64,000 nt of DNA, from NCBI RefSeq assembly GCF_009176545.1, contig NZ_VTOJ01000002.1:1674001-1738000 (forward strand). Reading direction: 5' to 3'. Within the stretch, counting starts at the first letter, position 1. Each line of letters starts with the position of its first letter. Origin of the DNA: Salinigranum salinum (GTDB taxonomy: Archaea > Halobacteriota > Halobacteria > Halobacteriales > Haloferacaceae). Below the pieces are notes generated by a model. The model saw nothing but the letters and a program-made list of their open reading frames with translations. It did not search any database and was not told the DNA's origin. Shown in pieces: positions 55,019 to 63,405 of the stretch. The position numbers were made by a program, and so were the translations under genes.

Positions 55019-55828
55019 TCAGCCCTCACCGTCGTCGCCGACGAGCGCCCGCGGAGGAACGACGCCGAGCCGCCGCCGCACGACGTACTCGACGGCACCG
55101 AGGGCGACGACCGCGGGCAGCACGAGGAACCAGCCGACGAGGTAGAGCGGCGTGAGACTGTCGACCGGCGCGGCGAAGAGATCCGTTCGAACCGCGTTCG
55201 CGGTGAGAACGACGACCACGAGGCCGGGTGTGACGAGACTGTGCCGGAGCAGCAGAAGCGTCGGCACGGCGCCGAGGGCGAGCATCCCGACCGCACCCCA
55301 GCCGAGCCAGAGGCCGAGCGAGTCGACGACGGCCGCGTACTCCCCGCTCACGACCCAGAGCACGAGTGCGGCGTGAGCAGCGCCGACGACGCCGGCCGTG
55401 GCGAGCGCGGCGGTCCCGAGTCGCTCGCGCACCTGCTGCGGGGTTCGGAGCGCGTGTTCGACCACACCGAGGACACCACAGCCGACGACGAGCATCGACA
55501 CGGCGACGCCCACGCGGGAGAGCGAGTGGAGCCCCGACGGGACGACCGCCGGGAGGACGAGGAGGCTACAGCCGGCGACGACCAGGGTGACGTGGAGTCG
55601 ACGACCGACGCCGACCACGACCCCGGCGCCGAGCGCCGCGAGGGGCAGGAGGTAGAGGAGACAGAGCGCGACGACAGCCGTCGGGAGGACGTCGCCGCCG
55701 AGTCCCGTGATGCCGAACGGAGCGAGGTACGCCGTGTAGGCGAGCGGTGCGAGGAGGGCCGCGCCGACGAGTCGTCGGTCCACGTGGGTCGACGACGGGG
55801 GCCGTGGGAGGGGGAGGAAGGGGACCAT
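55019..55828 (-). CDS. multi-pass membrane protein
   Basis: 269 residues from ATG 55828, about eight hydrophobic helices with GAG-type packing motifs; the C-terminal VVRRRLGVVPPRALVGDDGEG is cytoplasmic. No transporter signature recognised. Divergent from the geranylgeranyl-reductase-type gene. A much longer frame continuing upstream to 56902 is a shadow. Confidence 0.7.
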   Translation of the reverse strand: MVPFLPLPRPPSSTHVDRRLVGAALLAPLAYTAYLAPFGITGLGGDVLPTAVVALCLLYLLPLAALGAGVVVGVGRRLHVTLVVAGCSLLVLPAVVPSGLHSLSRVGVAVSMLVVGCGVLGVVEHALRTPQQVRERLGTAALATAGVVGAAHAALVLWVVSGEYAAVVDSLGLWLGWGAVGMLALGAVPTLLLLRHSLVTPGLVVVVLTANAVRTDLFAAPVDSLTPLYLVGWFLVLPAVVALGAVEYVVRRRLGVVPPRALVGDDGEG

Positions 55829-55928
55829 GGGGAACGCCTGGGTCGACACGGTCAAAGCCGTTCGGGCCGGACGGCCGCAGCGAACGGGGACGACCGTCGC
55901 GTCGGGACGGGTCGACGGCTTCGAGAAG

Positions 55929-55936
55929 ATATTTAC
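55929..55936 (+). promoter_or_regulatory. TATA element of the geranylgeranyl-reductase-type gene
   Basis: ATATTTAC about 25-32 nt upstream of ATG 55961. Confidence 0.5.
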
Positions 55937-55960
55937 TCGCGCTCCCGTTACCGGGGAGTG

Positions 55961-57043
55961 ATGTACGACTTCGTCGTGGTGGGGGTCGGCCCCGCAGGTG
56001 CCCGCGTCGCCCGGCGGGCCGCCGAGGCCGGCTACGACGTCCTCGCGCTGGAGAAGGGGGAGGTCGGGACGCCGCTGGCGTGTTCCGGTCACGTCTCGAC
56101 GGACCTCTGGGAGTACCTGCCATCCGCGGCCAAGGCGGAGCTGTTCCAGAACCGCATCTACGGGGCGAACTTCCACGTCGGTGGCCCCGGAACGAACGCA
56201 CACCGGTTCTACAAGCACGAGGAGATCTCGAACGTCATCGACCGGGTCGGGCTCGACCGGACGCTCGCCGAGCTCGCGCGCGAGGCGGGGGCGGACGTCC
56301 GCGAGAATCACACGGTGACGGGCGTCGACGAACGCGCCGACCGGGTCGTCGTGACGGTCAAACACGGCGGCGAGACGTGGGCGGAGGAGGCGAAGATGGT
56401 CGCCGGCTGTGACGGCCCCGTCTCGCGGGTGCGGCGCACGCTCGACCTGCCCGAACCCGCTGAGACGCTCCACGGCGTCCTCGCCTTCTCCGACGAGGTG
56501 GACCACGGCGATCACGTCGACGTTCACCTGACCGTCCCGCGGTTCTTCGCGTGGCGCATTCCGCGTGGAGAGGCCGGCGTCGAGTATGGCCTCGCCGCCC
56601 CGCCGGGCGCGTCGGTGAACGAGATGTTCGAGGTACTCACCGACGAGTACGACGTCGACACCGACCACTTCTGCTCGGGCGGCATCCCCATCGGGCCGCC
56701 GGAGCGGGTGACGACCGACCGCGTCTTCCTCGTCGGCGACGCCGCCGCCCAGACCAAACCGTTCACCGGTGGCGGTATCCTCTACGGCATGTCCGCGGCG
56801 GACCACGCGGTGCGGACGATCGACCCCGACGCGCCCGACACGCTGGCGGACTACGAGGCGGCGTGGCGCGCGGACCTCTCGCGGGAGATCAGGCTCGGCC
56901 ACTGGGTCCGGCGGTGTTACTCACTGCCCGAGCCGGTCCAGAAACTGGGGCTCCGGGCGCTCTCGGGGGAGATCGGCGTCCACATGGACCGCCCGACGAC
57001 GCTCTTCTCGCGGGAGGGGCTGAGGAAGCTCGTCAGTCGGTAG
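55961..57043 (+). CDS. geranylgeranyl reductase-family flavoprotein
   Basis: 360 residues. FAD fold VVVGVGPAGARVARRAAEAG near 5-24, VGDAAAQTKPFTGGGILYGM as the second FAD motif near 250-269. Family members saturate isoprenoid chains of archaeal lipids (GGR), menaquinone or others. With the intact LACSGHVS and the haloarchaeal context, lipid-chain reduction is plausible, but other double bonds are possible. Start at ATG 55961. Confidence 0.9.
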   Translation: MYDFVVVGVGPAGARVARRAAEAGYDVLALEKGEVGTPLACSGHVSTDLWEYLPSAAKAELFQNRIYGANFHVGGPGTNAHRFYKHEEISNVIDRVGLDRTLAELAREAGADVRENHTVTGVDERADRVVVTVKHGGETWAEEAKMVAGCDGPVSRVRRTLDLPEPAETLHGVLAFSDEVDHGDHVDVHLTVPRFFAWRIPRGEAGVEYGLAAPPGASVNEMFEVLTDEYDVDTDHFCSGGIPIGPPERVTTDRVFLVGDAAAQTKPFTGGGILYGMSAADHAVRTIDPDAPDTLADYEAAWRADLSREIRLGHWVRRCYSLPEPVQKLGLRALSGEIGVHMDRPTTLFSREGLRKLVSR

Positions 57044-57156
57044 GCGATCCCGGAGGTCGTCAGTTCCGACCGCGAGCAGAGCGCCGGGTCTGCCAGCCCT
57101 ACAGCCGCGCGCGGTCGCCCGTGCCTCCTCCGACGCGCCCGTCGAAGCGGCTCGCC

Positions 57157-58128
57157 CTACAGGCGAGCCCGATCGCCGGTCCCGCCGGTCATCGCGCTCG
57201 CGACCGCCCCCTTCACCACGACGTCGTCGCCGAGCGACGTGAGCTGGATGTCGGGGATGTTCACCATCACCATCTCCTCGATGCGCTCGCGGATCGGGTC
57301 GACCACCTGGGTCGGGTTCCGCAGCGCGACGGCGCCGCCGATGTAGACGACGATTGGGGCGTACGCGTGGATGACGTTGGCGACGCCCATCGCGTTCCAG
57401 TGACAGAGCTGGTCGATGACGTAGTCGGCGAACTCGTCGTCGCCGGCGTGCTGGAAGACGTCGACGGCGGAGAAGTCGGGGTCGTCGACGGGGAGGTCGG
57501 TGTCGACCGTCGGATCCTCCTCGTACAGTTCGTACGCGTAGCGGGGGATGTTCTTGCCCGAGCAGTACGCCTCCCAGTGGCCGTCGTGGCCACAGCCGCA
57601 GGTCATGAAGCCGTGCGGGTCGACGGTCATGTGGCCGACCTCGCCGGCGTTACCGTCCCAGCCCGAGACGACGTGTCCGTCGATACAGACCCCGGCACCG
57701 ATGCCGGTCGAGACCGTGATGTAGACGACGTCGTCGGGGTTGCGCTCGGAGTGGAAGCGTTCGCCGATGACGCCGGCGTTGGTGTCGTTGTGGAGGTAGA
57801 CGCGATCGGTGTCGAGCAGCACGGACAGGGGACCGGTGAGCGGGATGCGGTCGATCGTATCGGGCAGGTTCGCCGGGTTCTCGACGGCCCCCTCCGCGAG
57901 GTCGAGCGGGCCGATCGAGCCGATGCCCGCCGAGACCGCGTCCTCGGGGTCGATACCGGCGTCGTCACACGCCTCTCGCGTCACCCCGAGGACGGCCTCG
58001 GTGACGGCGATGCCCGTCGGTCCACGCGGTGTCCCACGCTTCGCGGTCCCGATGATTCTCCCCTCCGCGTCGGCAACGACCGCCCTGACGTTCGTCGCCC
58101 CCAGGTCGACACCAACGTAGTACGTCAT
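57157..58128 (-). CDS. ROK-family sugar kinase (glucokinase-like)
   Basis: 323 residues from ATG 58128 (MTYYVGVDLGATN). The phosphate loop GVDLGATN and VSTGIGAGVCIDGHVVSGWDGNAGEVGHM are ROK hallmarks. The zinc motif usually reads CGCGxxGCxE; here it is CGCGHDGHWE, with His in place of a Cys and a further Cys at AYCSG, so metal binding may be altered. It should phosphorylate glucose or a related hexose. Followed on the far side by an 8-bp tandem repeat upstream of the start. Confidence 0.9.
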   Translation of the reverse strand: MTYYVGVDLGATNVRAVVADAEGRIIGTAKRGTPRGPTGIAVTEAVLGVTREACDDAGIDPEDAVSAGIGSIGPLDLAEGAVENPANLPDTIDRIPLTGPLSVLLDTDRVYLHNDTNAGVIGERFHSERNPDDVVYITVSTGIGAGVCIDGHVVSGWDGNAGEVGHMTVDPHGFMTCGCGHDGHWEAYCSGKNIPRYAYELYEEDPTVDTDLPVDDPDFSAVDVFQHAGDDEFADYVIDQLCHWNAMGVANVIHAYAPIVVYIGGAVALRNPTQVVDPIRERIEEMVMVNIPDIQLTSLGDDVVVKGAVASAMTGGTGDRARL

Positions 58129-58178
58129 TGTCTCCACTGGAACGCGCCGAGCACTTAATCGGGCCGGTTCCAGCTATC

Positions 58179-58226
58179 GAATCAGCGAATCGGCGAATCA
58201 GCGAATCGGCGGCTCGCTGGCTCGCC
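58179..58226. repeat. 8-bp tandem repeat upstream of the ROK kinase
   Basis: Four copies of GAATCRGC, followed by two of GGCTCGCY. It lies about 50 bp upstream of the ROK start, within its likely promoter region. Confidence 0.85.
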
Positions 58227-58373
58227 GACACACCGACGTACGAATCACGAAGCCGCGGATCAGCGGATCGGCGACGCACGAACCGGGTCCGGTCGACGGA
58301 GGGTACGTCCGGCGGTCACGAACGAGCGAGACGCGGGACGGGTCGCTCCGGCGTCACGCGAGATGTCGGCCGC

Positions 58374-59054
58374 TCAGTTCCCGCCGCTCGTGTTCGGCAG
58401 CTGGGGGATGAGGAACGACAGGAAGTGGTCGAAGCTCCGCGTCTGGAGCCACACCTTCCCGGGACCGGTGAACTCGCAGACGAGCCCCTCGCCGCTGAAC
58501 AGCGTCGACTTCAGCCCGCCGACCCGGTTGACCGAGAACGTCGTGCTCTCTTCGAAGGCGACGATGTGTCCCGTGTCCACCGTGTACCGCTCTCCGTCGG
58601 CGAGTTCCCGTTCGTGAACGGCGCCGTAGCTCGACAGGAACGTCGGTCCCGACCCCGACAGCGACAGGAGGAACAGCCCCTCGCCGCCGAAGAAGGTCCG
58701 ACCGCCGCCGAACTTCGTATCGAGGTCGATCGCGGGGTCGCACGCGAGGAACGACCCCGACTGCACGAGGAGCGTCTCGTCGGCGATGTCGTGACGGACG
58801 ACGTCGCCGGAGAGTGCGGGGGCGAGCGTCACCTCTCCCGCCTCGGTCGCGGTGAACGTGTTCTGAAAGAAGGACTCCCCGCCGAGCACGTTCCGTTTCA
58901 GCGAGCCCAGAATGCCGCCGCTGGCACCCGTCTCGATGTCGATACCGCTACTCTTCGAGACCATCGCGCCGGCTTCCGCGCGCAGCTGCTCTCCCTGGTC
59001 GAGGTGGACGGTCAGGAGGGCGAACGAGGGTCGGTAGTCGATCTCGTGTTCCAT
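58374..59054 (-). CDS. AIM24/TIGR00266-family protein
   Basis: 226 residues. Typical TIGR00266 pattern: LRAEAGAMVSKSSGIDIETGASGG, then FTATEAGEVTLAP and the GGEGLFLLSLSGSG and FSGEGLVCEFTGPGKVWLQTR core, with a hydrophobic FLSFLIP near the end. Function in bacteria and archaea is unknown; eukaryotic AIM24 is mitochondrial. Start ATG 59054. Confidence 0.9.
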   Translation of the reverse strand: MEHEIDYRPSFALLTVHLDQGEQLRAEAGAMVSKSSGIDIETGASGGILGSLKRNVLGGESFFQNTFTATEAGEVTLAPALSGDVVRHDIADETLLVQSGSFLACDPAIDLDTKFGGGRTFFGGEGLFLLSLSGSGPTFLSSYGAVHERELADGERYTVDTGHIVAFEESTTFSVNRVGGLKSTLFSGEGLVCEFTGPGKVWLQTRSFDHFLSFLIPQLPNTSGGN

Positions 59055-59180
59055 ACGACTGCACGTGTGAGCGGGAGAACACATCTACTTGTCGCCGGCG
59101 AGGGAGTCGACGCTCGGTGCGGCGGCACGGCACGGGAGAACGGCCGACCGAGGTCGCCCGAATCGACCGGTGACCGTCTC

Positions 59181-59639
59181 TCACTTCGTGTCCGCGCGGA
59201 CGAACGTCACGGGACACGGCGATTCGAGCATCACTTCCTGGGCGGTGCTGCCGAAGACGGCCTTGCCGGCGGGCGACCGTTTGCGACCGCCGACGAGGAC
59301 GAGGTCGGCGTCGACGTCGGTGGCGATCTTGACGATCTCCTTGCCGTGTTCGCCGACGCCACCGCGGAACTCGTAGTTCAGGCCCGCCTCGTCGAGCATC
59401 CTCGCGAGTTCGCGAGTCGTCGTGTGCCGGCGTGCGGCGTTCCCCGGTGTCGCCTCCTCGGCCTGCGGGTCGATCTCCAGCGTGTCCAGTGTCCTCTCGA
59501 ACTCCTCTTGGGTGAACACGTGGGCGAGGATGACTTTCGCGCCGGCAGGGCCCGCGATGTCGACCGCCTCTTCGCCGAGTCGTTCGTACCGGTCGGCGTC
59601 GCTCGGACCGACCGCCAGCAGGATCGTATCGAGACTCAT
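59181..59639 (-). CDS. universal stress protein, UspA family
   Basis: 152 residues: MSLDTILLAVGPSDADRYERL and C-terminal VGGRKRSPAGKAVFGSTAQEV, with the GGRKRSPAGK segment resembling the ATP loop in variant form. The middle carries an unusual Ala/Thr-rich insertion (ATPGNAARRHTTTREL). Monocistronic; TTAAGTG-like element upstream on the minus strand. Confidence 0.9.
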   Translation of the reverse strand: MSLDTILLAVGPSDADRYERLGEEAVDIAGPAGAKVILAHVFTQEEFERTLDTLEIDPQAEEATPGNAARRHTTTRELARMLDEAGLNYEFRGGVGEHGKEIVKIATDVDADLVLVGGRKRSPAGKAVFGSTAQEVMLESPCPVTFVRADTK

Positions 59640-59767
59640 ACGCAGGTCGTGGTTCGCTCCCCCGGCACTTAACTGTACATTCCGTTTACTCGAAATTGAA
59701 TGAATATCTTTGACGAGGCGACCACGGGGGCGGCCCGATCGTGGGGTGACCACCCAGTGCCCGCGTC

Positions 59768-60994
59768 TCAGATCGCGTCCGCGTCGCGGAGCCGGTCGAT
59801 GTCGGCGTCGGTGTAGCCGTACTCCGAGAGGACGTCGACCGTGTGCTCGCCCAAAAGCGGCGGGTGGTGACGGATGGTCGCCGGGGTCCGCGAGAAGTGC
59901 ATGGGACTCCCGGGCATCTCGATCTCGCCGGCCGTCGGATGGTCGACGGACTGGCGCATCCCGCGGGCACGGATCTGCGGGTGGGAGAAGACGGCCGCCA
60001 TGTCGTTGACGGGACTGACCGGGACGTCGTGCTCGCGGCAGCGGGAGACGACCTCTTCGGTCGTGTACGCCGCCAGCTCCGCCTCGAGGATGGGGTCGAG
60101 TTCCGCCCGGTGTTCGACGCGGTCGGCGTTCGTGGCGAAGCGCTCGTCCGTCTCCAGGTCGGGTCGGCCGATCGCCTCGCAGAACCGCGGCCAGATGTGT
60201 TCCGAGGCACAGGCGACGACCACGTAGTCGTCCCGCGTCTCGAACGCCTGGTACGGGGTGATCGTGGGGTGTTTACTCCCCATTCTCGCCGGGGGGTCGC
60301 CCGTGGCGAAGTAGTTCGACGCCATGTAGCTCATCCACGCCGCCTGCCCGTCGAGGAGGCTCACGTCGACTTTCTGTCCCGTCCCGTCGCCGAGCTCGCG
60401 CGACAGGAGCGCGGCCAGGATCGCCTGCGTCGCGTACATCCCGGCCCCGATGTCGGCGAGCGCGACCCCCACTCGCACCGGCGGACCGTCGGCCTCGCCG
60501 GTGATGCTCATCAGGCCACCCTCGGCCTGCATCATGATGTCGTAGGCGGGGCGGTCCTTGTGCGGCCCCCACTCGCCGTACCCCGAGAGCGAGCAGTAGA
60601 CCAGCCCGGGGTTCTCCTCGCGGAGGTCCGGGTAGTCGAGGTCCCACTCCGCCATCTTCCCCACGCGAAAGTTCTCGACGACGACGTCGGCCTCGCGAGC
60701 GAGGTCGCGGAACACCGCCCGACCGGCGTCGGTCGTGAGATCGAGCGTGATCGAGCGCTTGTTGCGGTTGATGCTCACGTAGTAGGCGCTCTCGTCGCTG
60801 TCACCGTACGTCGGCGGGTGCCAGCCGCGGGTCTGGTCGCCCGTCCCCGGCCGTTCGATCTTGATCACGTCGGCACCGAGGTCGCCGAGCTGCATCGTAC
60901 AGAACGGGCCGACGAGGACGCGCGATGCGTCGAGCACGGTCAGTCCGTCGAGCGGTCCCGTCTCGCCCGACGGAGTGCGGGCCTCACCGGTCAT
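59768..60994 (-). CDS. CoA-transferase family III (CaiB/BaiF)
   Basis: 408 residues, the usual length. It moves CoA between carboxylic acids through an aspartyl intermediate. GLTVLDASRVLVGPFCTMQLGDLGADVIKIE, then RPAYDIMMQAEGGLMSITG with the catalytic Asp152, and VSLLDGQAAWMSY are conserved. The natural acid is unknown; no linked CoA-ligase or dehydratase is present, and the MaoC gene is far away. Start ATG 60994. Confidence 0.93.
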   Translation of the reverse strand: MTGEARTPSGETGPLDGLTVLDASRVLVGPFCTMQLGDLGADVIKIERPGTGDQTRGWHPPTYGDSDESAYYVSINRNKRSITLDLTTDAGRAVFRDLAREADVVVENFRVGKMAEWDLDYPDLREENPGLVYCSLSGYGEWGPHKDRPAYDIMMQAEGGLMSITGEADGPPVRVGVALADIGAGMYATQAILAALLSRELGDGTGQKVDVSLLDGQAAWMSYMASNYFATGDPPARMGSKHPTITPYQAFETRDDYVVVACASEHIWPRFCEAIGRPDLETDERFATNADRVEHRAELDPILEAELAAYTTEEVVSRCREHDVPVSPVNDMAAVFSHPQIRARGMRQSVDHPTAGEIEMPGSPMHFSRTPATIRHHPPLLGEHTVDVLSEYGYTDADIDRLRDADAI

Positions 60995-61067
60995 GGTCCG
61001 TCGGGGCTGCCGGTGGCGACGTGGGTCGGCCAGAACGGTACGGCGATCTCTCGAGGATCATCGTGGC

Positions 61068-61451
61068 TCAGTAGTCCGGGGCGTCGTCTTCGACAGCCCG
61101 CTTCATCGAGTCGCGTCGGGACTTCGCGTCGCGACCCGTCACCTCGAGCAGGAAGTCGTTCTTCGCGGAGACGGCGTCCTGCGCGTGGTCTTCGAGGCCT
61201 TTCTCCAGGATGGCTGCGGCCTCGTGCTCCTCGAAGTGGACGGCGAGCTGGTCCTTCTTGCCGCTGTACGTCGACGCGCCAGCGACGATCCGCTTGAACA
61301 CCGGGTTGTCCGGCTCGTCGACCACGTACAGTTCGTTCCCGTTCCACTCCTCGGTGCCCGTCACGGGGCCGAAGTACTCCTCGATGGTCGCCTTGAGGTC
61401 GGGGGCGTTCTCCTCGAGCGTCTCCCCCCGTCGCATCTTGTACTCCTTCAT
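61068..61451 (-). CDS. haloarchaeal/methanogen conserved protein (DUF5611-type)
   Basis: 127 residues: MKEYKMRRGETLEENAPDLK, then VTGTEEWNGNELYVVDEPDN, FKRIVAGASTYSGKKDQLAV. As far as I recall this is the archaeal DUF5611 family, of unknown function. It has a well-mixed alpha/beta composition, no metal motif. Confidence 0.8.
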   Translation of the reverse strand: MKEYKMRRGETLEENAPDLKATIEEYFGPVTGTEEWNGNELYVVDEPDNPVFKRIVAGASTYSGKKDQLAVHFEEHEAAAILEKGLEDHAQDAVSAKNDFLLEVTGRDAKSRRDSMKRAVEDDAPDY

Positions 61452-61502
61452 GCTCCGTCGTTTGACAGGGGATGGTTTACCTGTTTCGTCACCTGTCGTG
61501 AC

Positions 61503-62741
61503 TCAGCGTTCGCGCTCCGCGATGTACCCCTGCTGACACTCGGGACAGATGTCGCCCGAGCGGAGCGACGAGTCGAGCGGGCGGGCGTGGCCACAGTTCG
61601 GGCAGTAGTACTCCGTCTGGACGCCCGGCGCACGCCCCGACACGTCGTCGTGGGACGCGCTGACGATGGTCCCGTCGCCGTCGCGCTGTTCGACGGCCTT
61701 GTCGAGGTACGACGTCTCGTAGCCGTCGTCGTGGTCCTCACCGTTGGTCGACTCGGGGGCGATCGAGTTCCCGTACGCGACGTCCGGCCCGCCGGCCGTG
61801 GCGCTGGCTGCCGCGAATCCCTCGTCCGCCCCCTCGTGTGCCGGCCACGAGCCCCCGGCGTCGGTCGTCCCGTGGCCGCCGGTCGTCGCCTCCCCCGCGT
61901 CGGGCGTGTCGGTCTCGTCCGTGCCGCTGTCGAGCAGTTCGGCGTCCTCCTCTGCGGCCGTTTCGGCGACGGTGCGCTCGACGTCGTCGGCCTCGCCACC
62001 GGCGTCCGTGTCGACACCGTCTCCCGCGTCCCCATCCGTGGGGGCGGCGTCGGGCGAGTCGTGCGAGCCGTTCGACGCGGCCGCATCGTCGCTCTGCGCG
62101 TGCTCGGGGACGTCGTCGTCGGGTCCGCGGCCACCGTCTGCCGACGCCGAGGGAGGGGAGCCGACGTCGCTGCTGTCGGGCCACTCGCCGTGGCCGCGTT
62201 CGGGTGTCTCGTCGGTCTCGTCGAGGATGACCGCGTCCTCCTCCGAGGGGTCGATCGCGTCCCTGTCGTCGTCGAACCCCGCCTCGGCCCGGTCGAGGAG
62301 CGACGTGTTCGAGTCGTCGGCCGGCACGTCGGCGGTCTCCGCGGCGTCGTTCGTCACGCGTTCCGTGGGCTCGTCGGCCGTCGCCTCGCCGCTCGGTTCC
62401 TCGGCCGTCGCCGGCTCCGTCCCGCTCGCGGGGCCGACCGCTTCGGCCGTCTCGTTCAGTGGGGTGGACGCCGGCGTCGACTCGTCACCGTGGGCCGTCG
62501 CCGGCCCCTGTGTGCGACCTGCCGGCGCGACCGCGTCGGCGTCGCGGCGGTCGATCCTCACGTCGTCTTCCTGGCGGATGGCTCTGACCTCCGTACTCTC
62601 GGAGAGGACCTTCTCCTCGCCACACCGGCGACAGAGCCGGATCTCTCGTTCGGTCACCACCATCTCGCTCCCATCCTCCTCGTGCTCGCGAACGACCCCG
62701 GAGGGACCGAAGTCGTGTCCGAGCAGGCACTTGAGTCCCAT
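61503..62741 (-). CDS. protein with terminal zinc ribbons and long acidic linker
   Basis: 412 residues. N terminus MGLKCLLGHDFGPS...EREIRLCRRCGEEKVLSES carries one CxxC zinc knuckle; the C terminus YYCPNCGHARPLDSSLRSGDICPECQQG carries a zinc ribbon. In between, about 250 residues are low-complexity Asp/Glu/Ala/Thr-rich, likely disordered. Haloarchaeal proteins with this layout are of unknown function; RNA or protein binding is plausible. Confidence 0.7.
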   Translation of the reverse strand: MGLKCLLGHDFGPSGVVREHEEDGSEMVVTEREIRLCRRCGEEKVLSESTEVRAIRQEDDVRIDRRDADAVAPAGRTQGPATAHGDESTPASTPLNETAEAVGPASGTEPATAEEPSGEATADEPTERVTNDAAETADVPADDSNTSLLDRAEAGFDDDRDAIDPSEEDAVILDETDETPERGHGEWPDSSDVGSPPSASADGGRGPDDDVPEHAQSDDAAASNGSHDSPDAAPTDGDAGDGVDTDAGGEADDVERTVAETAAEEDAELLDSGTDETDTPDAGEATTGGHGTTDAGGSWPAHEGADEGFAAASATAGGPDVAYGNSIAPESTNGEDHDDGYETSYLDKAVEQRDGDGTIVSASHDDVSGRAPGVQTEYYCPNCGHARPLDSSLRSGDICPECQQGYIAERER

Positions 62742-62927
62742 TACGTCTCACATTCCCGAGTCGACAGCAAAAAACTACCTCCGCCGTCAGACGGCCGTCT
62801 GACGCCGTTTGACCGCGAAATCGGCGGATCGATCGACCCGGTTTCGACGGTCGTCTGACGCTCGGCTGACGGGTGGCTGACGCGCGTCGTGCCGGGCCGT
62901 CTCCACCGCCGCCGGGGGAGCCAACAG

Positions 62928-62933
62928 TATAAA
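62928..62933 (+). promoter_or_regulatory. TATA box of the DUF6432-like gene
   Basis: TATAAA 25-30 nt before ATG 62958, the clearest consensus TATA element in this part of the window. Confidence 0.65.
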
Positions 62934-62957
62934 CCATCCGCGCCCGATGCAACAGAT

Positions 62958-63257
62958 ATGAGAGCGCGGCGGGAGTTCCGGAAACGAAAGGACATCGACG
63001 TCGCCGTCCTCGATGCCCTCGTCGACCGGGCCTCTGAGGGGATGACCGTCTACGAACTGCGAGCCGTCGTCGACGCCGACATCGACACCATCGGCGAGGC
63101 GCTCGACCGGCTCAAGGCGGACAACCTGATCACCGTCGAGGGCGAGGACGATCGCGTCCGGATCCTGCCGGCCGACCGCGTCGTCCCGGAGCCGGGTGAA
63201 GCACCGGACGACGACCGTGGCCTCGTCGACAGGATCCGCGACAAACTCGGCTTCTGA
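62958..63257 (+). CDS. winged-helix-like haloarchaeal protein (DUF6432-type)
   Basis: 99 residues: MRARREFRKRKDIDVAVLDAL, VYELRAVVDADIDTIGEALDRLKADNLITVEGEDDRVRI. The layout helix-helix-helix-wing suggests a winged helix that may bind DNA or interact with RNA polymerase; I recall DUF6432 for such haloarchaeal proteins. ATG 62958 is confirmed by the TATA box; the longer frame from 62889 is unlikely. Confidence 0.8.
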   Translation: MRARREFRKRKDIDVAVLDALVDRASEGMTVYELRAVVDADIDTIGEALDRLKADNLITVEGEDDRVRILPADRVVPEPGEAPDDDRGLVDRIRDKLGF

Positions 63258-63405
63258 CGGTCGCGCGGTGCAGTCGCGCCGTCCCGCGTGACGATCCCTC
63301 GGACCGCTGTCGGCACCTCGTGCTCCCCGCTGGCGGCCCCCGGACCACTGCCGCCGACGGGAACGATTCCCTACCGTTTTCCCCTCTGCGCGTCTCCCTA
63401 CAGCC

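Noticed and set aside
54788..57043. A 751-residue plus frame upstream-extended from the geranylgeranyl-reductase gene
   Set aside because: The first about 390 residues overlap the BNR gene end and the antisense of the membrane protein; the FAD motif begins only at 55961.
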